NCBI GenBank assembly: GCA_026168455.1
Contig: CM047427.1
Coordinates: forward strand, 59,163,249-59,227,248
Reading direction: 5' to 3'
Length of the DNA stretch: 64,000 bases
From: Theocolax elegans
Taxonomy: Eukaryota > Arthropoda > Insecta > Hymenoptera > Cerocephalidae
This document shows positions 47,640-59,379 of this stretch, in pieces. Numbering within the stretch: the stretch's first letter is position 1; each line of letters opens with the position of its first letter. The notes beneath the pieces are model-generated. The model saw only the letters and a program-made list of their open reading frames with translations. It was not told the origin of the DNA and made no database searches. The position numbers and the translations under genes are program-made.

Positions 47640-48543
47640 TACCGCGGTAGAGACATCTCCGAGATATTCTATCTAATTGATGCTCCTTGCGACGACGACC
47701 AAAGCCACATCGTCCGCGAAAGCCACCATCGACACTCCCTGTGGAAACTGCTGCCTAAGCGATCCGTCGTAAATGACATTTCAAAGAAGAGGTCCCAAGA
47801 GCGAACCCTGCGGCACGCCTCCGGTGATGTTATAGGAGTGCGCGCCATCCTCGGTGTCATAGAGGAGGATCCGTTCTGTGAGGTAGCTCGAGATGATTTT
47901 GCGTAGGTAGAGCGGCACCTTTAATTGTTCCAAGGACAACATAATATTGTCCCACCGAGCCGAGTTGAAGGCATTGCGGATATCCAGTGCGATGATAGCA
48001 CACATGCGCCTAGAATTCCTAATACCACCGATAGCATTGGTGGACAGCTCGACAACTCGACTTATAGCGTCAATAGTTGAGCGCCCTTTCCGAAAACCAA
48101 ACTGATTGTCGGACAGATCGCCTGCCTGTGCAATGGCTGCTTGTAGTCTGGCCCAAATGACCCGCTCGAATAGCTTCCCAGCTATATCCAACAGAGTGGC
48201 CGGTACGAGGAACGGTTCTCCGATGGTCGGCTCCCCTTTGGGAGAAGCACCAGCCTCTGTACCTTCCACCTTGCTGGGAAGCATCCTAATTGAAAACGTG
48301 CACTAATGTGTCCGCAAAAATTTGTGACACATTCAGCGCAGTGGTCTTAATAGCCAGACAAGTTATTCCATCCGGCCCTGGAGCTTTACGGATGGATATT
48401 CTCCTTGCAGCCATTTTCAGCTCGGTTATGCTAATGTCTGGCGGCGCGACTGCACTGTCGGTCCCCATTAGGCCTGTCTCGGCTACCCGTTCCTGATGTT
48501 GTGGGAATAGGTGGCGCACCGCTCTGTCAAAAAATATGGACAC
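47640..48543 (-). pseudogene. R1-like ORF2 reverse transcriptase domain
   Basis: In order: RKAPGPDGITCLAIKT (RT entry motif), DIAGKLFERVIWARL, NQFGFRKGRSTIDAI, ALDIRNAFNSARW (motif A, catalytic Asp), NITGGVPQGSLLGPLL (motif B) and, read past stops, MVAFADDVALVVV (motif C with the catalytic Asp pair, ~47700-47725). A frame break near 48285 separates the first motif from the rest. Stops follow motif B (TGA where Trp is expected, ~47780) and motif C (TAG, ~47670). All catalytic residues are still visible, so decay is moderate. Confidence 0.88.
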
Positions 48544-48943
48544 GATGGTGTTGAGGCGCCCCTGGGTTTGATCTTATTCATCACTATTTTGTACGGATTA
48601 CCCCAGGGATTATGGTCCACTTCCTCACAAATTTCGCTACAGCTCTTCTGTTTAGCTGCTTTAATGATATTCTGAGTTTTTTCTGCTTTTCCTCATATGT
48701 CACGGTTAGCTCTTAGCACCGCGGTTTGTTCCGAGTTTTCTGGTGCAATCACCGATTCCGCAGATGCTCTCGCCATATTTCTGCGATATTCTCATTCCAC
48801 CAGTAAAACGGCCATGGAGGACGGATTTCTCGGCCATGGAGACATCGCAAGTCGCTGTTATGACACGTGTGAGTTCCTCGGCTCGTTCTTCGGTGTTCAT
48901 TTGACAGCAACTTCTGTTATGGAGCAGAGGAACATTTCCCAGC
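48526..48943 (-). repeat. 418-bp block identical by eye to 60449-60866
   Basis: The minus-strand sequence from GGGAAATGTTCCTCTGCTCC to GACAGAGCGG matches the plus strand at 60449-60866 without a difference that I could see, although flanking LINE sequence in the two copies differs by roughly 10-25%. Both carry the same frameshift in the ORF2 linker (around CTCAGAATATCATTAAAG). In this copy the block also duplicates an element region already present at 48960-49220. Confidence 0.8.
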
Positions 48944-49175
48944 CGCCTTAATGGCAGCCTTAAGCTCCTTCCGGTTTACCTCTTAGGCCGGGATTAGTTC
49001 TTGGTACAGCGGCTGGTTCCGAGCTCTCTGGTGCAGTCGTCGAGTTCGCAGACACTCACGGCGTAATTTTGCGATATTCTCATTCCACCAGTAAATAGGT
49101 GGATGGCCACGAGGGATGAATTTCCCGTGAGTTCCTCGGCTCATTCTTCCGGTGTTCCTTTGACAGCGACTTTTG

Positions 49176-49904
49176 CTATTGAGCAGAGGAACATTTCTCG
49201 GTCGAAGGTAGACGGTACCCATCTCTTGTATTGGAAGCTTTTGTTCGGACCTGCTGCCCTGTTAATCGTCGATTGGAGCTGGTACACGAGTGCTTAATGT
49301 TCGCCTCCGTGTAGCGATCACTAACTTTCCAGGTAAACCATCTTTTCATTAATCTGGGATCGATGAAGGTTAGGTCTACTATAGTCGACCTCCCCGCCTT
49401 GGTAAAAGTGGGAGTCGTTCCAATGTTAGCAATCTCCAACTCAAATATCGCAAAAGTCTCGAGGAGTGTACGACCACGAGTGTTCGTTCTCGTATTGCCC
49501 CATTCTGTCGCCCAAGCATTAAAATCTCCTCCAATGACTATTGGCAATCGGGAGGACCATGCACTAGTAACGATGTCATCAAGAAATCCCAGAAATTCGT
49601 CGATGTTATCACTGGGTGGGAGGTCGCAATTGTATATTCGCATACCCGCCACCTCCACCCAGGTAAAATTGGGAAGGGGAGCGGCTATTTTTCCGGATAC
49701 ATGCATGTTTCCACATACCCAGATGGCCGCTCTGCCAGTGGCATCACTCACCCATTTCGATTCAATGAGATCCCTGTACTCCTCGCTGACGATAACAATG
49801 TTGGCCAGCTCTTCTCTGACCAACTGTGGCAGCAGATCCTGGGCCACAGCACAGTGGTTTAGGATGATTTGTAGCACCCTAACCGTTTCTGTCAGATGCT
49901 TCAA
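49176..49904 (-). pseudogene. R1-like ORF2 endonuclease domain
   Basis: 242 codons open from 49904. LQIILNHCAVAQDLL near the N-terminus is the usual start of R1-group ORF2. IVIVSEEYRD carries the catalytic Glu of APE-type endonucleases; LPIVIGGDFNAWATEWGN carries the Asp/Asn pair; RSTIVDLTFIDPRL and VSDRYTEANIKHS stand for the later motifs. In the last motif the expected SDHQA is altered (ANIKHS), which probably removes the final catalytic His. The enzyme would nick target DNA to prime reverse transcription. Confidence 0.85.
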
Positions 49905-49922
49905 CCCTACGTGCGGCTACGT

Positions 49923-51059
49923 TCATATCCGCCGCGCAATCCACTGCTTTGTGGCTCTCTTGGCCGCACCGGAAACACTGCGATGATCGGTCGACTGCGC
50001 TTTTGCAAGCCTTTGCGAAGTGACCGACCTCGTGGCATCGGTAACAACGCAAGATCGGCTCGCGGAGCCGAACCCTGCAGTTGCCCAGCCTATCCGAAGA
50101 TTCCCATTCTGTAGCAGCTTTTTTGCTGCCGATGCGGGAAGGAGACTGGTCATCTGAGTGCCTCTATATGACCTTCTAAGCTTTATATTCCCAGAAGGTA
50201 CCATATTTGGCCCGATCACCGCAGAGATTGCCTCTGCCATTTCCTCCGCCGTCGTGGCCTCGTCTATGTCCTTTATAGTATTAGACTCTTTGTGGGTCAG
50301 CATCTGGACCTCTGCTAACCCACGTAATGTAAACGAGACCGCTGCCTCGAGATCTGGAGTTCCTACGCCAGGTCTTCCAAGCTCAATGAGCAGATCTTCT
50401 CCTCTAGTACGCCGGATACGGGAGACTCTTTCTCCCAGCGGCTTGAGATTTGGCGCGTCCCGTATTTGCCGAAGGATGTCGGCATAGGCTCGCCCTCCTG
50501 ATACTTTAATCTTAATGGCGTCGGGACGAGCTGGTTTTACGACCGCTTTAGGTTTTCTGGACATCTTTGGCGGTCCTCCGACATCCTTGGCTCGCTTCAG
50601 CTGCATATTCTGCTGAGCCTCTTTCTTTTTGCCCTTGCGTACTACAGTAGCCCAGTCAGGGACCTTTGACTGGTTCCCACTGGTCTTAGGAACGGATCTC
50701 GAAGCATCTGCTGGCCCATTTGTGTTAGTGGGCTGCTTCGACCCCTTCTTCCTTTTCTCCGGGGGATGCTGAGGTGGTGAGGGCCTTACCCTCTCCACCG
50801 GCCTCCTTTAATGCTTTTCAGCGCGGAAGATGGGCGACGTTTGGCACATTCCATCCTTACGCGCATCTGTCATTTTAATTTTCAGCGCTGTCGAGCACAC
50901 AGCACTGTTCACCCGCGCGTATTCATTAAGAGCCCTGCTTGTTGCTCTCGCCATACTCTTCAGCTCTTTCTGGATGTTGTTCTTATTAAGAACAAACTTC
51001 ACCAGGGTGTCTATTTTCTCGCGCAGACGGAGGAAAGCTCTGTCAGCGTCATTCGACAT
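49923..51059 (-). pseudogene. R1-like ORF1 (gag-like) with two zinc knuckles
   Basis: Frame from 51059: an N-terminal part with coiled-coil character (RAFLRLREKIDTLVKFVL) is cut by TAA at 50808-50810. The related copy at 59213-61186 has CAA at this place, so the stop is a mutation. The same frame resumes (50798) with a basic, Pro/Lys-rich stretch, DWATVVRKGKKK, then PDAIKIKVSGGRAYADILRQI and the RIRRTRGEDLLIELGR region. A one-base deletion in IGWATAGFG (expected IGW.NCRVR) shifts the end of ORF1; in the restored sense two CCHC knuckles are readable, CYRCHEVGHFAKAC and CFRCGQESHKAVDC (about 50050-49940). Confidence 0.85.
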
Positions 51060-51310
51060 CCCAGTCGAGGGCAGATTACACAGTTCGCAGCACTTACCAT
51101 TTTAACGGTGTGTTTTTGATCCTCCCCAAAATCCGTGGGACCAGCACTGACCACCGGGGCTTTCACTCGATCGGAATCAGGGGTGCCTTCCCCTATCTGG
51201 TTTTGGTTTGCCGCGAATATTTGATTTTTTCGGTACCATCCATATCTGGAAAGCGTTCCTCTATCCACCACCTGGGGAGGCGCCACGATGCGGACCAGCA
51301 AACCCGGCAC

Positions 51311-54300
51311 GGGGGGTGTGTGTGTGTGTTTGAGTGTGAGTGTACCTATTCATACAACTATTATTAGTAACTTAAGATGCATACTCTTTCGAGTGCAAAA
51401 TATTCGAAGATTGCACAATATAGTTTATTAATCTGGAAAAGAAACTACGTTAATTAATCTGTTTTAGATCTCCTAAAACTGGCAGAAAACCACTAAAGCA
51501 TATACTAAAATAATAAAAGAAAATTAAAAAATTTTAATTTTATACGTATTATACATTTGATATTTGACGACGAGAACAATAAAGAATATACTATATGTAA
51601 CCGTGTTTATACAAGTAGTTATTTTTCTACGAAATTTCAGTCGGTGAGGTTGATAGAGCATATTGATAATAAAACTAACAGTTTCGTACCAACCGCAGAA
51701 CTTGATAGGGTATGCGTATCTATATATGTATTTGGTAAAGCCTATCTATGCCCAGTACCCAAATTATTGCACTATTAAACTATGATACTTTCGATGTGAG
51801 TATCTTTAAACATCTAAACAAAAATATATGTGTTTTTATATAAATCGTTCAATAATCGAAGTATATATCCTAATTACTTCAGGTAACAGTAAGTCTTCGT
51901 GTAATGCGCAATATAAATGTGAAAATATTCTATTTCCAAGTACGTGTGATTATCGGAATAAAATTTATTTGTATTTTACTAATTATGTTTTGTAAACATT
52001 GTAATATATATGATGATGCATTTTACATAAACTGAAGAAAATTTAAAAATTGCTCAAAATTTTAGTATTGGATAGAAATTACCTCCATTTTACTAAAAAA
52101 AAGCAGTCAAAACATTAAGGTGTATATCAAATTTACACCAAGGAAAAAAAGGCTAATATTGAGTTTTTTATATTAAGTATTAAATATTAAATATATCAAA
52201 ATTATAATCTTTTCTATAACATTTTGACCTTAAAATCCCAATTACATTTCAGATTTTGCGGTTCTAATGCCACAAATTATCGTATGAAACTATTGTAGAA
52301 GATGTTTTTTTTACCTTTCTCGATGTTCTCACTCAAGAACGGTAGGAAACCATCTCCCACAACTGTGTCATAATATACTATTAGTAAATCTTCTGGCAAG
52401 CCAAATTCAGGACAACACTAGGAGATATCGTTGGGACAGGCAAAGTTAATGTATAAATTAATAAATGTGACAAAAGTAGCTATTGATACACCGTATAGAT
52501 AGTTATAAATATTAAGAAATCAATGAAAATTTTTGGAGGTTAAGCCAAGGTCGGTCCATTTTTTACCTCCACCTTCAATTCTCACAAAGCTAATGTAGGA
52601 CACGTAAGTTTTTATATGTCCATCTTTACGTGCATTTTTCTGTCCTGCAAAAGGGGCTACCTTCGTTTATGGTTGTTAAACTTTACCATCAAAAGTCAGT
52701 TTTCATTTTTTTCAATTACTCAAATATTTTTCATTTTTGATAAACTTTTCTTTTTTTTGCGATTTATTTCTTATCAACTAGCGCATCTTCCTAGTTAATA
52801 ATGTAAATAAATATATTATATTTTTAAATAATATTTTTAAGCAAACTTCATCCCATTTGAATTTTGTCCCGAATTCGGGTACTTTACCATACCGTACTGT
52901 ATAAAAATTCTAAATTATCTGTAAAAGTTATTAATAAAGAAATATTTGACATTAAGAGACTAAATCCAAAATGAAAACATGGACTCTTTATTTTTTAAGG
53001 TTTTTTGTAAAATTGTAAAATAAGTTAAAAAAGAAATAAATCTTTGAAATTGTAAAAAAAATAGTAAATAAATGCTTTAAAATATTATTTTTAAATATAT
53101 AACATTCAATATTTTTTGTATGATTATTTACGTAAACGAACTATGCTACTATAAAACTTAACGGATATGCTAATAATTAAATTATTAAGATTAAAGCATT
53201 TGCAGATGATCGTAATCGTATTTCTCTAAACGTTATAAATCGAGTATTCCGATTCTAATAAAATATGTTTATATTCAAGTAGACGTAAGATTAAAAAAAT
53301 CAAGTTATCAAATATGTATAAGTGTCAAACGATAAACTCGCACAAAAATTATCAAAAATTTATTTAATAAAAATTTAATGAAATCCACTTATAGGCAAAG
53401 AGGAATGCTATACACGCATCTGTTAATGTATAAAAGTAAAACTTTGACCTTTGCCATACATCTTTTCCAGATTAAAAAAAATAATTTTCCGAACGAGTTT
53501 TACAAATTAAAATGAGATGTTTACATTTATTTGTACGAACTATAATTAAATAGTAACGCGTTTGCGCAAACATTAATTCCGTGCCAGGTTTTGATTAAAA
53601 TTTATTGTAATTTAATAAAAAGCTTGAATGGGGACTAGTAGAGGGTAGGGACCAACGTAGCATTTGCGACCGCGATAACTTTTACGAGTTTCACGATGGA
53701 CTATGGAGGCGATAAAGTTTTAGCACGCATCCGCGCTCGGTTGGATTTAGAGCTTATTATAGATCTTGAGGGACATTGAAACGACTTTGCCGCGTTTTCC
53801 TTATTTTTATCTGCAATTCGAGATTAATTTTATAATACAGTATAAACATTTTCACTTGACCTTAACACGCTCTTCCTCATATTTTCAATTACGTAATATT
53901 GGGACGGTGCTAATGTATTTTACCGGCTAATAACTGATATAAATGAATTACATATATGTTATTAAAAATCCGATCGGGTACGTAAACATTTATTTTATAT
54001 GCCTAACATTTCTTAGCCTTATTTTAGATTCCTATACAAAATGCTTATATTGTACATTTCAAAATCACATTTTAGTATCTAGAAAGAAATGTGTAAATCC
54101 AACTTACTTTATTAGAGTAAGCTAATTTTATCTTTAAAGTATACATTATAGCATTGTAAAGTAAAGCAAGTTTTATTTATCTTATACTATTTATGCAATA
54201 AGATATAAGTTTCATTTTACATTTTATTTTATGAGTCCTTAAAAAGGATTGGTAATTAATTAAATGCTTTTAACTAAACAATTGAATTAAAACTATTTTT

Positions 54301-54780
54301 TATACTTTGCGAGATTTGCTTCAAACAGTATACCGACAATTTAATCATATTAGTATATAAATGTCAATACATTTTACGCTTAATTTTGTACAAACGTATA
54401 TGTCGAAGATATTAAATAATTTTATTCATTAGTCTTTTGTATAATTTTCCTGTTTTAATATTAATATATAAATTGATTTATATTAGATTGAAAATCGAGT
54501 CACTTGAATATTGTTCTAAAGATTTCTTATGTAAGCAAAGACGAATATGCAAAGCATGGTAATTTAAAAGAAACTAACTAATAATTTATTAATTAAAAGT
54601 ATATATTATAATAAATATATGTTACAGTAATTAAAGAAAAATGAGCAGAAAAAGAATCTGAATAAATTAAGTTTGTATTAACAACTACACTGTTATATGC
54701 GCTTGTATAATTGAAGTTGACACTTTGAAATTCTTTTACTACGTAAATGAAATTACGTTTAAATAATGTTTTTGTTTATT
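51311..54780. other. AT-rich DNA, mostly nothing recognised
   Basis: Starts with a short TG run. Only chance frames are seen. A GC-richer island at about 53630-53800 contains a 27-codon frame (ATG 53696, stop 53777: MDYGGDKVLARIRARLDLEL...). It may be a small exon or conserved noncoding element, but nothing identifies it. Confidence 0.45.
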
Positions 54781-54784
54781 TTAA

Positions 54785-55063
54785 CGGGATGTCAGATCTA
54801 AATTACAGGAATCTACACTTTTCAACCCAAAAATTCTATCTAATATATTGCATTAAAAATCTGAAAAAATTCATACGGATAGCTGAAAATAAAAGGAAGG
54901 GTTTGACGTTTTGATTTTTTAATGAAAAAACATTACTTAAATAATAATTGAGTAAACAATGTTTGGTCGGTAATTATTATGACGTTCGGCGTTTTTCAAA
55001 AACTTTATCCGTTTGTTTATAAAAAAAAGTAGAAAATGATCATTTTCTGGGTCCGACATCCCC
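54785..55063. mobile_element. 279-bp TTAA MITE
   Basis: TTAA at 54781-54784 and 55064-55067. Left end CGGGATGTCAGATCTAAAT; right end on the other strand GGGGATGTCGGACCCAGAA. The first 11 bases match with one or two differences. Terminus resembles the element at 33396-33709 but the interiors differ. No coding capacity. Confidence 0.82.
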
Positions 55064-55067
55064 TTAA

Positions 55068-56547
55068 ACAATAATGTAGGTTACACATATACTTAAATAA
55101 AATAGCCTACCACCGCTATTCCTGCTTTCATACACAGAATATACGAGTTTGTACGTTGTAGAATGTTGTCCTAGCTTCCGGGCAATGAAGAGGAGGAAAA
55201 TGCAAGCCGCAACGTTTATAGCTTTCCCTCGCAGGGTGGAGCAGTGTACTCGCGGAGGTGACGCGAGGAAGGAGAAAAGAAATCGAGGAAGAAACAGGAT
55301 GGATTGGATGATTAATAAATAGATACGCGTTTCTATTAATAATATAAGTAATAAATAAAATTAAATAAGAAAAATCATATTTCTTTTATAAATATTTACA
55401 TAAATGCAATGGTTTTGCTCTTGAAAATATGAATATTATTACGATCAGTAGCATTCCAGAATCAAGAATTAAAAACCACGCAGAAAAAGTAGATTAGGTT
55501 AAATTGATAAAAATGTATATATAGCGAATTTCGGTATAGAATGTTTGGTATAGAATGACTCGGATAATTCATAAATTATACAGTTACCAGAAGAAATTTA
55601 ACCTATAATTCAAATATTTGTCTATTGATATCTGCCCATTTGTATACAGATTGCCGGATGAAAAAAATGACAAAAAAAGATATCCGATTTAAATTATGTG
55701 CGCACGATTATTGTAAACACGCGTGCGTCCTGACCCACGTACTCCGGACTACAAAATAGATAAATTCACAATTAGGCGTGAGGCCGGTTTATACTTAATT
55801 TTCTTTTAATTTAAACCTGTTTCGTTTCAGCTACAATTTATTATCAAGTTTAACATATATTATGTATTCGATATTCAAGATTATCCTTTATGTTGCCTTT
55901 TAAAAATTAAAAATTTTTAAATTGCCTTTTAAATTATCGTGGAAAAATAAATAATTGATGAAGGTAATATTCGCATAAATATAATGCTTACAGGGTTTTT
56001 GTTACCTTATATATACTCATATATGTATTGTTTAGAAATAATGGTTGAAATAAAATTACATAAGATTGATAGAAATATTAATAATTAATAAAATAGATAA
56101 TATATCGTGGGGGCAGATATAATAACGATATATTAGGGTTTGATTCTTGCACAATAAATTATCTTCTTAATTATTAGAAATAATCAGTACTTGAAAGGCT
56201 TGCACGAGCATTAGGTGGGTTATTCATTTGGTCATACTTTCAATCATTCATTCATTTCCAGATTCATTGGAAATTATGTCAAAGAAACTACGGAAGAAGC
56301 CCTCGTGAAAAGTGAGTATGGTTAAGGGGCTAGGTAATCAATAAGCGACAAGCACCAACTCATTCTTGGGTTTGCCCGGGAATTGCGTCCATTTTATTTT
56401 TTTTTTATTAGGAATAAAAAAGTTTTCTCTTTCCGTACGTTGACCCCGTAGCTTGCAAGGACACGCATGGTCGATGTCAGAGGCTAGATCAGGGGGAAAT
56501 AAACGGTTTTCCGACCGCGCGCTTTCCAGGTTTTCGGAAATCACATG
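55068..56547. other. AT-rich spacer with one GC-richer island
   Basis: At 55185-55322 a plus-strand frame of 45 codons (MKRRKMQAATFIAFPRRVEQ..., Arg/Lys-rich) lies in a purine-rich, GC-richer island. It could be a short exon or a promoter region; no splice or promoter signal decides it. The rest is AT-rich, with no gene seen. Confidence 0.4.
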
Positions 56548-56561
56548 CATACAACTATAGT

Positions 56562-57003
56562 TTTTTTTTTATGTTATTTAACGTCGCTCTATTTATGCTG
56601 CCAGGGCTAATCAGCGACGGAGGTGAACGGTGTGTCTGTAAACAAAGCACATGTAGTTGAAACAGTGGTGCTTGTGTCCATCGGAAGATATCATCGGTCA
56701 CTGTAATTAGTCTAATAATTACAGTTTCCTGTCCTCCCGATGGAACCACCGCGATCCTCTTTACATCTTCGCGTCCCTAACGTTCCCTATAGTTCAGATG
56801 CCCGTGCCTCTGATGCACTGAAAAATGCACGAAACGCACGTGCACCTGAACTGGCGTCACATTATAGTGACACGCCGAGCCACTGAGTCGCGGTGTTCGA
56901 AAAATGCACATGAAAAAATTTTCAGAGGTACACGTCTGGGATCGAACCCACGACCCTCGGTGTGAGAGTCGGGAGCTCTACCCATGAGCCACCGCGGCTC
57001 TCA
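56562..57003 (-). mobile_element. tRNA-headed SINE with target duplications
   Basis: On the minus strand the element starts at 57003 with a tRNA-like head: GGTGGCTCATGGGTAGAGC (A-box region) and GTGGGTTCGATCCCA (a perfect B box and T arm). A ~350-bp body follows and it ends in an A run (T run at 56561-56570 on the plus strand). The 14-bp sequence CATACAACTATAGT occurs at 56548-56561 and again at 57004-57017, a textbook target-site duplication. The anticodon stem does not pair, so the head is not a tRNA gene. Length is about 442 bp. No other copy lies in this window. The 64-codon minus-strand frame at 56555-56749 within it is not considered a gene. Confidence 0.88.
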
Positions 57004-57017
57004 CATACAACTATAGT

Positions 57018-58590
57018 AATACTCTATTAGAAACCGATTTCTGATTTTTTTTTTTGTATTTCGGGTCAATTTCGGATTATTTTCCTTTAATTTAGAGGGA
57101 CCGGTTAACCACCGGTTTACAAGTACCGAGTAATCGCGTAACCATTCCGTCATTGCGATTTTTTAGTTGTTGCTTGTATTAAAATTTAATTAAAATCGTC
57201 CGCGAAACTTGTATATTTATGAATTGCGATAAAATATGTAATATGAGCTGCTTATATGTTAGTAAAACCAAAAGATGCCATTGTCCACAAAAAAGAAATA
57301 ATATTGTTTATCATTTCTTCACTTGTGTCTTTCCCGGCAGTATCCTTTCTTTATGCGGGTCCATTTTTTTCGATATACTCTTATAAATACTCTAGCTATA
57401 ATACTTAGCTGTATTTTTAATTTTTATTTCTGAATTTCTTTATTTTAATTTTATGCAACCCAACAAACTCACATGAAGAAGCACTGCTCATCCGCTCATG
57501 AAGATTGCTTCCGAGCGTAAACGTCGTCGTCGCATAAATGCTTTTTTGCTTTATATTTTTTTCTGCTATTTTGTAAGGGTGCATTTATGTTTTATTTGTG
57601 TATGGCTTAATTTTTTAATATCATGATTATCACTATTATTTTAAAGAATTCATAAGATGGCGCGGAATAAAATGAGGGCTAAACCAATTTGATGGCTTAA
57701 TTTAAATATTAAACAAAAAGTGAGGTTGGGAAATAGTACCACTGGTGGGACCCGCCGTATTTAAGGAATACGATGAAATTCATTTAGATATTAAACGCAA
57801 ATAGTCAACCAATGATTTCTTTTCGTTTTTTGTAGCAGTGCTAATATAACCATTATTAACAAAAAACAGCTGCCAATTGATTGGTACGTGGCTTCCTCAA
57901 ATTAACATGTCGATCCTATATGTAATATATTACTCAAATATAGTATTATTTCATTATTTAAAACAAAATGTTATAACTTTTCTAAAAATATTATTCTTTT
58001 CTGATTGAAACTTATATAACTAGTTATAGCTAGCTAAAAGAAATGAATGTATTTGTGTAATAAAAAATATACACATCTTTATGAAAATGTAATAAAAAAA
58101 TGATTAAAATAGAAAAATAATGGTCATTTCGTCAATTCTCAATTAATAATATTTATAATCTTCTATTTCAAATATTCCAAGAATTTTTCTTTATTATAAG
58201 AAAATTGTGTACGATCCAATTGAATTTTTCATTAACTGGTATAGAAAATTGTAGACGGCATTAATTAAAAAAATAATTTTCCTTTTTCTTTTCTTTAAAT
58301 TTTTTAAACACATTTTCTTTCAAGAATAATATAAAGTTATTATATTGAACAAATAATTATCAATGAATTGGCACCGGTTTCTGTTCATAATAAGAAAATC
58401 CTGTTCAAGTAGATTGAATTTTTTGCTACTGACATAAAAAACTTTTGATGGTATCAATAAAGAAAACATAAAAAATTATCTTTTTTTTCTTTTCTTTGGA
58501 TTTTCTAGACATTTTTTTCAATAATATAGTTAGTTCCACATTAAACTGTTTTATAATTAAACAAAAATTTTTTGTTATCTTTGTTTGTAC
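57018..58590. other. AT-rich spacer, nothing recognised
   Basis: About 1.6 kb with no convincing reading frame or repeat. Confidence 0.45.
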
Positions 58591-58594
58591 TTAA

Positions 58595-58733
58595 CCTTTA
58601 GAGGACCGGGATTTGAGATTTGTGTTCGCCCTCAGAAAGTGGTCGAAAAAGGTATCTGATGTCATTGATTGACTATGGGGTAAAGGTCGATCAATGGTCG
58701 AGCCATTATAATGGTTCTCCGGTCTTGTAAAGG
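58595..58733. mobile_element. 139-bp TTAA MITE (piggyBac-like)
   Basis: TTAA at 58591-58594 and 58734-58737. Ends CCTTTAGAGGACCGG and, other strand, CCTTTACAAGACCGG. It aligns along its length with the reverse complement of 32679-32818, so the two are members of one family in opposite orientation. The right TTAA is shared with the next element. Confidence 0.87.
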
Positions 58734-58737
58734 TTAA

Positions 58738-59158
58738 CCCATTAAGTCCCAACCGACCATTTCACAGTCGATTTGTTTTTCGCTTAGAAAAAATAGAGAA
58801 TAGACTAGAATAAAAAAGGAAATGACTGTTTCTTATGTAAAATTACCTGCTCTATCTGAATTCAGCATCAGATTTTTGATATTTTCCACGGAAAATTCAA
58901 TATAGCCGCTCAAAGTAAAAAAAAATTCCATTTTTTGAAAATCGACTGTGGGCCTTTATTTTCTAATTTTGACGACAAAATCAAATGCACATAGTAAAAC
59001 GACCATTTGAAAAAAAATGAAAATCTGATGCTGAATTCAGATAGAGCAGGTAATTTTACATAAGAAACAGTCATTTCCTTTTTTATTCTAGTCTATTCTC
59101 TATTTTTTCTATACGAAAAACAAATCGACTGTGAAATGGTCGGTTGGGACTTAATGGG
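58738..59158. mobile_element. 421-bp TTAA foldback MITE with ~147-bp arms
   Basis: TTAA at 58734-58737 and 59159-59162. The left arm (58738-~58884) starts CCCATTAAGTCCCAACCGACC; the right arm (~59012-59158) is its inverted copy with about two mismatches by eye (CGCTTAG versus CGTATAG). CCC start and TTAA duplication fit the piggyBac group. The interior (~125 bp) is noncoding but repeats ATCGACTGTG from the arm. High arm identity suggests a recent origin or gene conversion. Confidence 0.9.
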
Positions 59159-59379
59159 TTAATAAGAAGCAATGCCCTCAATAAATATGCAGTGATTTCT
59201 ATCCAAAAGTGTCGAAAGATGAAGCAGTAGGCGCGTGTAAGGATGGGATGTACCGAACGTCACCCATCTTCCGCGCTGAGGTGCGTCAAAGGAAGACGGT
59301 GGAGAGGGAGAGACCCTCACCACCTCAGCGTCCACCGCAAAAGAGTTAGGAGTCAAAGCAACGCAGAAAAGTAGACCAG

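Larger units (their letters stand above)
46717..51310 (-). mobile_element. R1-like LINE copy 1, near full length but broken
   Basis: About 4.6 kb on the minus strand with ORF1 (51059-~49930), endonuclease (49904-49176), a disturbed middle part (49220-48530), RT (48543-~47640) and the C-terminal region (47639-46717). ORF order and motifs fit the R1 group (APE endonuclease, CCHC ORF1). Stops and frameshifts occur in every domain, so it is not autonomous. The 5' limit at about 51310 is set by loss of GC-rich coding-like sequence; no target duplication was identified. Confidence 0.85.

Noticed and set aside
48697..48951. 84-codon plus-strand frame, repeated at 60297-60689 on the minus strand
   Set aside because: Antisense shadow of the shared LINE block; the LINE sense strand explains both copies.
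56935..57003. A tRNA gene with CTC anticodon
   Set aside because: Anticodon stem does not pair; the sequence is the head of a SINE with A tail and target duplications.
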